The notes below the pieces were generated by a model. The model saw only the letters and a list, made by a program, of their open reading frames with translations, was not told where the DNA came from and ran no database searches. Positions 1 through 6,891 of a DNA stretch of 16,421 bases are shown in pieces. A program made the translations under genes and the position numbers. The stretch covers positions 1 through 16,421 of the forward strand of contig CBDUMN010000081.1 in assembly GCA_965368335.1 (NCBI GenBank), given 5' to 3'. The number at the start of each line of letters is the position of its first letter. The stretch's first letter is position 1. Source of the DNA: CBDUMN01 sp965368335. Lineage in GTDB: Bacteria > Pseudomonadota > Alphaproteobacteria > Rhodospirillales > JAPHRK01.

Positions 1-126
1 GCACGGTGCTGACCGATCCGACGCCGGGCGACAGCAGCAGCACCGGGATCGCCGCCAGCATGCGCTCGTACATCGGCATCAGCGCGTCGGTCCAGACGGC
101 TTTCCCCTGCTTCTTCACCTGCTTGG
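1..126 (-). other. possible fragment of an unrelated minus-strand reading frame
   Basis: The first ~126 bases are richer in GC (81 of the first 120 bases) than the pump gene that follows. On the minus strand one frame is open, with G or C in almost every third codon position, and encodes a peptide containing KKQGKAVWTDALMPMYERML followed by a hydrophobic stretch. In the plus-strand frame of the pump the same bases give a His/Arg/Gln-rich string that looks like an antisense shadow. I do not recognise the minus-strand peptide. It could be the edge of another gene, a joined piece of foreign sequence, or chance. Confidence 0.25.
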
Positions 127-127
127 C

Positions 128-3100
128 TCCACCGACGACCGTTCCGGCGGTCTCGCCGCCTGGTCGATCCGCCACCCGATCAGCGTTTCGATGCTTGCCC
201 TTGCCGTCGCCGTAATCGGCATCTTCAGTTATGACCGACTGTCGGTCGATCTGCTGCCCGAGATCATGTATCCGGGTGTTCGCGTCAGGGTGCTCGATCC
301 GGGGGTCTCGGCCAAGATCATGGAAGATGCGGTGACCCGCCAGGTAGAGGAACAACTGGCGATCACCGAAGATGCTGTGGCTGTCGAGTCCGAAACATCG
401 GAAGGATCGTCGGCCATTAGCCTGACGTTTCAGTACGGCAAGGATATCGATATTGCGTTAAGGGATGCGAGCACCCGACTGGATCGGGCCAAGCGCTTCT
501 TACCGGATACCATTCGTCCGCCAATGATCTATAAGTTCGATCCCTCACAAATTCCTGTTGCCGAATTTGTCGTCGCCTCGCCGCTTATGGATCCGGTCGA
601 ACTGCGCGATTGGGTCGATTATGTATTCTCCAAATGGTTCGTCAATCTGCCCGGCGTGGCCGCCGTCGAGGTCGGCGGCGGGCTAATCCGGGAGATACAG
701 GTTTTACCCGACCCGGCCCGGCTGGCCAGTCTGGGGCTCGGTGCGGAAGACGTGGTGACGGCCTTAGAGCGCGGCAATATTCAGGAAGCCGCCGGACGTA
801 TGGAAAGCGGCAAACGCGAGTATATCGGCCGGACCTCGGGGCAGTTCGCGAGTGTTGATGAAATCGGTTCCCTTCCCGTGCGGCTCCCGGATGGAGGTGT
901 GGCTCGGTTGCGCGATGTGGCCAATGTCATCGACGGGCATCAGGACGACCGCTTGCGGGTGCGCCTCGGTGGAAAGCCCGGCGTTAAGGTCTCCATTCAA
1001 AAACAACCCAATGCCAATACGGTCTCGGTGGTTGATGTCGTATTCGAAAGGCTTAACTGGCTGGAGAGCGCCAACCTTTTGCCGGGTGGCGTGATTATCG
1101 AAACGATTGCCGATCAATCGACCTATATCCGAAACGCCTTGACCAATGCGACACAGGCCGCTTTGGGCGGGGCGTTGCTGGCCATGTTGGTGGTCTACAC
1201 CTTCTTAGGCGATCTGCGCCGTACCCTGGTGGTCGGTACGGCCATCCCCTTGTCGATTCTAGTGACCTTCGCGCTGATGGATTTTGCCGGTTTGACACTC
1301 AATATCATGACGCTTGGCGGCCTTGCGCTCGGCGTCGGGTTGGTTGTCGATAGCACCATCGTAATGCTGGAAAACGTCTATCGACATCAAAAGATGGGCG
1401 AAACCCCGGTCGTTGCCGGAGAGAATGCGGCCCGCGAAGTCAACAGCGCCATTGTCGCCTCGACCAGTACAAACCTTGCCGCCGTGGTGCCGTTTCTTTT
1501 CGTTTCCGGGCTGGTTGGGTTGCTGTTTAAGGAACTGATCTTCACCATTACAGCAGCGATTATTGCGGCCATGGTTGTCGCCTTGACCCTGGTTCCGGCG
1601 TTTGGCAGTCGGGTTCCGGTTGGCGAGAAGTCGGTTGCTCGCCGTTCTATCGATAACATTATGGAGCGACTTGAAGCGCTCTATGTGGCGTTTCTTTCCG
1701 GTCTGCTTTCGCGGTCAGTGCGCAAGGCCGGATTTGTCGTTCTTCTTCTCGGTCTTTTGGCTGCCGGAGTATGGGGCGCCTTATCGGCCAAGCAGGTTTT
1801 TCTTCCAAATCTCGATGATGGACGAATTAGGGTCGACGTGGTTGCCGACCCGGGCATTCCCATTGATGAAATGGATGCGACCATGCGGCGGATTGAGCAT
1901 TTGTTCGAGACGCAGCCGGAGATCGAAACCGTTTTTTCGATTGTCGGTGGGCGAATTTTCGGACGCTCGCAGCGCGAGACAAGCAACCGTTCGACCATGA
2001 CTATTCAGTTGGTGCCATTGGGTGACCGAGCGGTGAGTAGCGAAAGCTGGGTCAAGCGGATGATGGCCGAAATCGGCAAGCTTCAATTGGCCGGGTTTAA
2101 GGTGCGGATGCGTACCGGGAGCATACGAGGCGTCAGGGTCAGCCAAGGGGCGGACGATGTCAGTTTGCGGATTACCGGGCCCGATCAGAACGTTATGGAT
2201 GAAATTGGACGTGATATCGTGGAACGCATCAAGACGGTGCCCGGCATCCGCAATCTCGTTCATTCATCGGAAGAAAAGCACGAAGAACTGGTTTTCCAAG
2301 TCGATCACGATCGCCTGACCGAATTGGGCATGTCGGTGGAAGTTATCGCCCGGGCTATGCGGATCGCCCTCGAAGGAGAACTCGTTACCGAATACATGGA
2401 AGGTGATCGGAGCTACGATATTCGGGTCCGTCTGCCGCACCGTTCGGTCGATACTATTCAGGATTTGGAATCGATCCCTATCCTGGCGCACCCGGGGGGG
2501 GCAGGCATGGTCTATCTGGGCGATGTTGCCGATGTGATCATGGTGTCGTCTCCTGCTGAGATTTTACGAGATAACCAACGCAGAATTGTCGAAATTTCGG
2601 CTTCGCTGGCAGAGGGGGCAGCGGTAAGCGAAGTTTCTCATGCGATCTGGGAGCGCTTGGAGGATTTGTCGTTGCCGGAAAGCTATAGCATTTATGATAA
2701 AGGGGCTTCTCAGAGTTTGGCCGAGGGGCGGGACCTGACGATGATTTTGCTTGGGTTGGCTTTGTTCCTGGTGTTTGTCGTGATGACCGTTCAGTACGAA
2801 TCCTTGCGCAACCCGTTCATTATTCTGCTTTCAGTGCCCTTTACCATCACCGGTGTGGCGTTTGGACTTCAGGCCCTTGGGTTGCCGCTTTCCATGCCGG
2901 TCTGGCTCGGCGTCATTATGTTGGCCGGGATCGTCGTCAATAACGCCATCGTATTGGTTGAGTACTTTGAAATCCTCCGGCGGCGGGGATTGGAGCGCCT
3001 GGAGGCTATTATCGAGGCTGGGCGGGTTCGGTTGCGTCCGATCCTGATGACCACCCTAACCACGGTATTCGGCCTGATGCCTTTGGCCGTCGGCGCGGGT

Positions 3101-3253
3101 GAAGGGGCCGAAATGCTTCAGCCCTTGGCTATCGCTATTGTGTTCGGCCTGTCGTTTTCCATGTTCGTCACGCTGATCCTCATCCCCATTCTTTGTTCGG
3201 TTCTTGGCAATGCCAAGCCGGTTCAAGTGGAGGAAGACGCGGGGACTGTTTAA
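128..3253 (+). CDS. RND-family efflux transporter (HAE1/AcrB-type inner-membrane pump), 5' end unresolved
   Basis: This is a proton-driven inner-membrane pump of the ACR_tran (AcrB/MexB/SwrC-like) family, which normally works with a periplasmic adaptor and an outer-membrane channel. The family N-terminus is readable: WSIRHPISV from base 161, then the first membrane helix and the DLLPEI motif. Numbering from the ATG at 191, the proton-relay helix 4 has VVDSTIVMLENVYRH with Asp387 (one acidic residue here, where AcrB has two), and helix 10-11 has GIVVNNAIVLVEYFE with Asn917-Asn918. Two large periplasmic loops and about twelve membrane helices give the usual ~1,020-1,040 residues. ATG 191 lies inside helix 1 and cannot be the true start. 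The frame is open back to base 2 but contains no ATG, GTG or TTG, so the start is lost or upstream. No adaptor gene is visible. The substrate is unknown. Confidence 0.93.
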   Translation, partial: STDDRSGGLAAWSIRHPISVSMLALAVAVIGIFSYDRLSVDLLPEIMYPGVRVRVLDPGVSAKIMEDAVTRQVEEQLAITEDAVAVESETSEGSSAISLTFQYGKDIDIALRDASTRLDRAKRFLPDTIRPPMIYKFDPSQIPVAEFVVASPLMDPVELRDWVDYVFSKWFVNLPGVAAVEVGGGLIREIQVLPDPARLASLGLGAEDVVTALERGNIQEAAGRMESGKREYIGRTSGQFASVDEIGSLPVRLPDGGVARLRDVANVIDGHQDDRLRVRLGGKPGVKVSIQKQPNANTVSVVDVVFERLNWLESANLLPGGVIIETIADQSTYIRNALTNATQAALGGALLAMLVVYTFLGDLRRTLVVGTAIPLSILVTFALMDFAGLTLNIMTLGGLALGVGLVVDSTIVMLENVYRHQKMGETPVVAGENAAREVNSAIVASTSTNLAAVVPFLFVSGLVGLLFKELIFTITAAIIAAMVVALTLVPAFGSRVPVGEKSVARRSIDNIMERLEALYVAFLSGLLSRSVRKAGFVVLLLGLLAAGVWGALSAKQVFLPNLDDGRIRVDVVADPGIPIDEMDATMRRIEHLFETQPEIETVFSIVGGRIFGRSQRETSNRSTMTIQLVPLGDRAVSSESWVKRMMAEIGKLQLAGFKVRMRTGSIRGVRVSQGADDVSLRITGPDQNVMDEIGRDIVERIKTVPGIRNLVHSSEEKHEELVFQVDHDRLTELGMSVEVIARAMRIALEGELVTEYMEGDRSYDIRVRLPHRSVDTIQDLESIPILAHPGGAGMVYLGDVADVIMVSSPAEILRDNQRRIVEISASLAEGAAVSEVSHAIWERLEDLSLPESYSIYDKGASQSLAEGRDLTMILLGLALFLVFVVMTVQYESLRNPFIILLSVPFTITGVAFGLQALGLPLSMPVWLGVIMLAGIVVNNAIVLVEYFEILRRRGLERLEAIIEAGRVRLRPILMTTLTTVFGLMPLAVGAGEGAEMLQPLAIAIVFGLSFSMFVTLILIPILCSVLGNAKPVQVEEDAGTV

Positions 3254-3409
3254 GCTGCGAAATATTCTTTTCGCCCCTAAAAGCTTTTCCATATTTTTTG
3301 TTTTTCTTTTTTCTAGCTAAAAGTTTTAATGCTGTATTACGGTTCGCAGATACATCGACGGAAGAAACGGTGGAGAACTGGCAAGCAGAATGTTTGAGTT
3401 AGGTGGGAA

Positions 3410-4483
3410 ATGGATGGCGATACGACACTACCGGTAGCGCATTTGACCTCTGAAATGGGCGCGCCTGAAGAGATATTTTCTTATTGGCGGGAAAGCATCG
3501 GTCCGTTTTTTGATTCACAGGCTCTTTATGATGTCAGCAAAGCGCCGCCGACACCTTTGAGGGTCAGCCAGTATCACCTCGGCAATTTCCTTTTCTACGA
3601 TACTGCCTGGTCGACCCAAAAGTTTATCCGCGATAAGTCCTGCATGGCGCAGCATGACGATGCGGATCATGTGCTGCTGCAGACCTGGATTAGCGGGAGC
3701 AATGAGGTTCGAAACGGAGACCAGGATTATATCGAACGACCGGGTAATGTCTTCGCCGTCAATCTGGCCTATGAGATTGATGCCGCCTGTGAAAATTCCG
3801 AGGTCCTGACCCTGGCTTTGTCCCGTGAGTGGCTGAGCAATCATTTGCCGCAGCTACTGACCCTGCGCGGCAAGGTGTTTCAGGACGATTGGGGCATGGG
3901 GGTGCGGATTTTTAACGACTACATGCTCTCGCTTCGCAAAAACCTGCCCAAAATGAAGAGCGCCGAAGCGCCCATGTTGAACGACAATATTCTGGCGATG
4001 CTGGAATCGCTGATTACCTATAACGACATCGAGACGAGCGATCTCAAGAGCAATAGCGTTGCCGTAATTTGTAGTTATATCGATCAGAATTTGGCGAACC
4101 CGGATTTAGACGTCGAGGCCATTTGCAAACATTTTCGTTGTTCACGCTCGACCCTGTTCCGGTTGTTCAAACCCCATGGCGGGGTGCGTGAGTTTATCCA
4201 GCGTCGCCGTTTGATGGGGTGTTTCAAGAAGCTGACCTCTCCGGCCCAGTCGCATCGACAGATTTTCGATCTCGCCATGGAATTCGGGTTTATCAACCCG
4301 AGCCATTTTAGCGCACTTTTCAAACGCCATTTCGGCATGACGCCCAAAGAGGTTCGTGAGGCGGGGGCCGCCAATCACCCGAATGGCATGGCCTACAATA
4401 TCCACGCACCGGAAATTCAGGGGTTGAATGATTCCGAACGGATGCGGCATTGGGCGAAAACCCTGAAAAACGCTGCAAAGTAA
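3410..4483 (+). CDS. AraC-family transcriptional regulator (AraC-binding-like N-terminal domain)
   Basis: A 357-residue cytoplasmic DNA-binding regulator. Residues 1 to ~200 resemble the AraC-binding-like ligand/dimerisation domain (PF14525 type). From about residue 217 to 318 there is a complete AraC double helix-turn-helix: a first recognition region around CKHFRCSRSTLFRLF, the typical KPHGGVREFIQRRRL linker, and a second one from Gln284 through FGFINPSHFSALFKRHFGMT. ATG 3410 is chosen because AGGTGG lies a few bases upstream; another ATG at 3414 is in a different frame. It follows the pump gene by 156 bases on the same strand. That gap holds an AAAAGCTTTT palindrome (3279-3288) and a T-rich run but no convincing terminator. 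Regulation of the pump is possible but unproven, and the effector is unknown. Confidence 0.93.
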   Translation: MDGDTTLPVAHLTSEMGAPEEIFSYWRESIGPFFDSQALYDVSKAPPTPLRVSQYHLGNFLFYDTAWSTQKFIRDKSCMAQHDDADHVLLQTWISGSNEVRNGDQDYIERPGNVFAVNLAYEIDAACENSEVLTLALSREWLSNHLPQLLTLRGKVFQDDWGMGVRIFNDYMLSLRKNLPKMKSAEAPMLNDNILAMLESLITYNDIETSDLKSNSVAVICSYIDQNLANPDLDVEAICKHFRCSRSTLFRLFKPHGGVREFIQRRRLMGCFKKLTSPAQSHRQIFDLAMEFGFINPSHFSALFKRHFGMTPKEVREAGAANHPNGMAYNIHAPEIQGLNDSERMRHWAKTLKNAAK

Positions 4484-4788
4484 ATCCTACTTCTTGAACG
4501 CGCTTCCAAACTGTTGGGTTTTTGCCCGAATAAGTCTCAGGCATGAGCCTAAAAAATAGACAGACCTGCCTTAACGTGAGGCGGTTCTCCTGTCCTGCCG
4601 CTCTTGAAGAAATTGGCCTATCTCATAAACTTAAAATAAATCAATTGGTTAGGCTTTATCGGATGGCGGTAAGTGGATATCTGGCATGGCCCTTGCCATA
4701 TAAAGACGTAGATACAGCATCGTGGTAGGGACTTTTTGAATGAGCATGGTTTCTAATTGTCCACCCATTTTAGGAGGCAAGATGTAAG
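4484..4788. other. intergenic region before ureE-like gene
   Basis: These 305 bases hold no gene I can support. A short plus-strand frame (4543-4728) exists but has no ribosome-binding site and its peptide is unlike any protein I know. There is a 5-bp inverted repeat with a four-base loop, ATGGC/GCCAT, near 4685-4699. I see no terminator or convincing promoter. The last 17 bases carry the ribosome-binding site of the next gene. Confidence 0.5.
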
Positions 4789-4791
4789 ATG
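4772..4791 (+). promoter_or_regulatory. ribosome-binding site with an ATG-TAA start-stop ahead of the ureE-like start
   Basis: A strong AGGAGG (4772-4777) is followed four bases later by ATG TAA (4782-4787), a start codon directly followed by a stop. The real gene ATG comes at 4789, 11 bases from the AGGAGG. The best-spaced ATG is therefore the dead one, which could lower or regulate initiation at the gene. Confidence 0.45.
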
Positions 4792-5259
4792 CGTCGGGCG
4801 GTATCGGTAGCGCAAAAGGGCGAATGGCCCGGTGGCCGTTTCGTTGCGGAAGTGACCCTTCCGTTTAGCGAACGCAGTAGGCCTCGTGTCGAGATGACTG
4901 ACGATCAGGGCCGGACCTTTCTGCTCGATATCGAAAAAAACGTCCGCCTGAATGATGGTGATGGATTGGTCTTGGACGATGGCGGGGTGATCCGTGTCGC
5001 CGCCGCTCCTGAGGCCATCGTCGATATTAACTGTGCCGATGCTGTGGAGCTGGCCCACTTCGCCTGGCATCTCGGAAACCGCCATATACTCGTTGAGGTG
5101 CTTGATGAGGGAACTCTCCGTATCCGCGAGGAGAGCGCCGTTGTCGAAATGCTGCAAGGATTGGGGGCGACGGTTACCCGCTATATGGGGCCTTTCTCTC
5201 CCGAAGCGGGGGGCAATTCAGGAAATGGAAACGGCCAGGGCTATACTCACGATCATTGA
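4789..5259 (+). CDS. ureE: UreE-like nickel metallochaperone, orphan
   Basis: This 156-residue protein matches UreE, the dimeric chaperone that brings nickel to urease. The N-terminal domain includes FLLDIEKNVRLNDGDGLVLDDG, here residues 45-66 (shown in part: GDGLVLDDG). The C-terminal domain has the hallmark AWHLGNRH at 92-99, TLRIR at 109-113, EMLQGLGATV at 120-129 and a PFSPE segment. In most UreE proteins RIR is followed by a DHV-type motif; here it reads REESAVV, so the His position is Ser116. The tail has only THDH, not a long His-rich end. His99 of GNRH is kept. No other urease gene lies within the window, so its client could be a urease encoded elsewhere or another nickel enzyme. ATG 4789 fits the family N-terminus despite the long spacing to AGGAGG. 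Confidence 0.85.
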   Translation: MRRAVSVAQKGEWPGGRFVAEVTLPFSERSRPRVEMTDDQGRTFLLDIEKNVRLNDGDGLVLDDGGVIRVAAAPEAIVDINCADAVELAHFAWHLGNRHILVEVLDEGTLRIREESAVVEMLQGLGATVTRYMGPFSPEAGGNSGNGNGQGYTHDH

Positions 5260-5306
5260 GTGATATTCGACTTGGGGGGGTGAGGGTCAGGCATGATGGG
5301 TCTTTT

Positions 5307-6254
5307 CTAAAGATGATAGGGGTCTTCGATCCAACTGGTCAGCAGGGCCATGTCGCCAGGCGTCATGGAGGGGCGACCGAAGTGGGGCTCCTTTAGCTCA
5401 CGGGCCAAGGCTTTGACCGTGCCGTAGGGCATGATTCCCGAAGCGACCATGAGAAAATACCAGGCCATGGGATAGTCCGCCTGCTTGTCGATTTTGGATA
5501 GAAATGGATGAATAGGCTGATCTTTGGGTAGATGGCCAAAGTCGAGGCCCTTCAGGTATTTCATGTCCGCACTTAATAGTTTGACGTCCTGGCGATGGTC
5601 GCCCATGGCGGTGAGATAGGGAATGACTTCGACGGCCCACTTGTCGCAGAACCGGGCGTAGCGGGCGGCTGCGCTACTTTTCCATTCGCTAAGAAAACGC
5701 CTGAAGCGCGGATCGCCGGTGTATTCGCCGGTTAGTTCGCCGCTCAAAGCGCCGAGGTCCGTCAGCGTACGAAACACAAACTTGGGCGGCGAGAGAGGCT
5801 CCGGCTCAACCCGAATGGCGTCCATCGGATCGATGATGTCTTCCAGGGTTTCCGGGATGGTTGTCGGATCGAAAAGTTCCCGGTCCATGGTTTCACACAC
5901 TTCGTCGATCTGAAGCTGAATGAAGTCGGTTGCCGCGTCGCCGGTCGGTGCGATGAGGTAGTGGGTATTGCCGGAGATGGCCGTCGCCTTATAGCCGGAT
6001 TCTCCGTAACGGGCGTACAGGTCCATGGCGTCGCCATCTGCTTCGCTCTCGACCCATTCTTCCAGGTTATCCGTGATGCGGGCGCCGTTCTCATCGACAA
6101 TACCGCCTAACTTGTACCAGTCGCGGTCGGAATGGATCAGGCGGAAGGCCAAGCCGTCGGACTCAGCCGTCTGATTGATTTCTTCGACCAGTTGGTCAAG
6201 CGCCCCTTCCGGTGGAAATGCGTCGCAAAGATTCTGTAGTGCCTTCGAATCCAT
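5307..6254 (-). CDS. conserved-looking hypothetical protein, unknown function
   Basis: A 315-residue soluble, acidic protein that I do not recognise. It has no signal peptide, membrane helix or known catalytic motif. The first ~150 residues are Asp/Glu-rich and contain a predicted alpha/beta segment around ATAISGNTHYLIAPTGDAAT. A proline-rich joint (about 147-157) leads to a basic-aromatic C-terminal part with PRFRRFLSEW and AMAWYFLMVASG-like helices (DYPMAWYFLMVASGIMPYGT). It has only three Cys (10, 120, 203), with no metal-binding spacing. The start is supported by AGGCAGGG about six bases before the ATG. It converges on the ureE-like gene with a 47-base gap. Its promoter region is shared with the divergent rseC-apbE operon and holds a dyad element that recurs upstream of rnfA, so a link to Rnf function is a reasonable inference. 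Confidence 0.8.
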   Translation of the reverse strand: MDSKALQNLCDAFPPEGALDQLVEEINQTAESDGLAFRLIHSDRDWYKLGGIVDENGARITDNLEEWVESEADGDAMDLYARYGESGYKATAISGNTHYLIAPTGDAATDFIQLQIDEVCETMDRELFDPTTIPETLEDIIDPMDAIRVEPEPLSPPKFVFRTLTDLGALSGELTGEYTGDPRFRRFLSEWKSSAAARYARFCDKWAVEVIPYLTAMGDHRQDVKLLSADMKYLKGLDFGHLPKDQPIHPFLSKIDKQADYPMAWYFLMVASGIMPYGTVKALARELKEPHFGRPSMTPGDMALLTSWIEDPYHL

Positions 6255-6283
6255 TTTTCCCTGCCTGGATTTTTTTTACCCCA

Positions 6284-6301
6284 TTGGGTGCTAACACCCA
6301 A
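6284..6301. promoter_or_regulatory. perfect inverted repeat in the divergent promoter region
   Basis: TTGGGTG (6284-6290), four bases CTAA, then CACCCAA (6295-6301): a perfect 7-bp dyad 30 bases ahead of the minus-strand hypothetical gene and 99 bases ahead of the rseC start. There is no T-run after it in either direction, so an operator is more likely than a terminator. Confidence 0.5.
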
Positions 6302-6317
6302 AGAAGCCTGTAGTCTA

Positions 6318-6333
6318 CCTACCCGTTGTAGGG
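6318..6333. promoter_or_regulatory. candidate operator, copy A of a shared dyad element
   Basis: CCTACCCGTTGTAGGG contains the dyad CCTAC-N5-GTAGG. The same 16 bases with one change (A6330 to G) occur at 8035-8050 upstream of rnfA. It lies 67 bases before the earliest rseC start and 64 bases before the start of the divergent hypothetical gene, a normal distance for a regulator site serving both. I cannot match it to FNR, NifA, CooA, Fur or sigma-54 consensus sequences. The regulator is unknown. Confidence 0.5.
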
Positions 6334-6399
6334 ATAGAGTATTTTGAAAATCTAATGTATGTCCAGTAGAGGATTTCAAAAAAAGGAAGGCGGCGAATT

Positions 6400-6891
6400 T
6401 TGGTGATGCAGCAAGCGGGCGGACAAATGGAAATGGGGGGGATGATGCGCGGAATGGCGCGGATTGAAGCCGTGAAGGACGGTCAAGTTTACGCCGCCCC
6501 CATTCCCCAGGCAGCCTGCGGTGGTTGTGCGGCGGCCAAAGGTTGTGGCGTTTCAGCCCTTTCAGGTTATTTCGGCAACCGCTCGCGGCCTTTGGTTCTG
6601 ACCGATAATTTCGATGCCAGGGTCGGTGAAACCATCGAGATCGGTATTCCTCAATCGACTCTCAACCGGGTCGCCATGACGTCATATCTTCCGCCGGTCG
6701 TCGGCCTGCTGATTGGTGGCGGTGCGGCTGAATTGTTGGGGGGCGGCAACGGCCTTTCGGCCCTATCCGCCGGGGTGGGGCTGGTGGGTGGCTTCGTTCT
6801 ATCGCGAATGTTGGCTACCCGTCTGAGCGGCCTAACGCCGGTATTCCTGGGCAAGGCTTCGGTCTCTGGAGGGATTTGCCATGAAGGGTAA
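6400..6891 (+). CDS. rseC: RseC/SoxR-reducing system family membrane protein
   Basis: RseC-family proteins are small inner-membrane proteins linked in E. coli to reduction of the oxidised [2Fe-2S] regulator SoxR together with the Rsx (Rnf) complex. Visible here are the family Cys motif, Cys40-Gly-Gly-Cys43 and Cys49 in ACGGCAAAKGCG, a soluble beta-rich part ending near GETIEIGIPQSTL, and two membrane helices at about 95-115 and 119-138. Cys160 near the end is extra. The start is ambiguous: TTG 6400, GTG 6403 and ATG 6406 follow one another, with GGAAGG at 6385-6390 best spaced for TTG. Further in-frame ATGs at 6442, 6445 and 6454 could give the more typical start MARIEAV. The last 11 bases overlap apbE, implying translational coupling. 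Its place beside apbE and rnf suggests a job on the Rnf complex. Confidence 0.88.
   Translation: MVMQQAGGQMEMGGMMRGMARIEAVKDGQVYAAPIPQAACGGCAAAKGCGVSALSGYFGNRSRPLVLTDNFDARVGETIEIGIPQSTLNRVAMTSYLPPVVGLLIGGGAAELLGGGNGLSALSAGVGLVGGFVLSRMLATRLSGLTPVFLGKASVSGGICHEG

Noticed and set aside
3279..3310. AAAAGCTTTT palindrome followed by T-runs after the pump gene
   Set aside because: The stem is AT-rich and only five pairs with no loop, too weak to call a terminator.
4543..4728. 61-codon plus-strand frame between the AraC gene and ureE
   Set aside because: No ribosome-binding site, unfamiliar peptide, AT-rich intergenic composition; probably chance.
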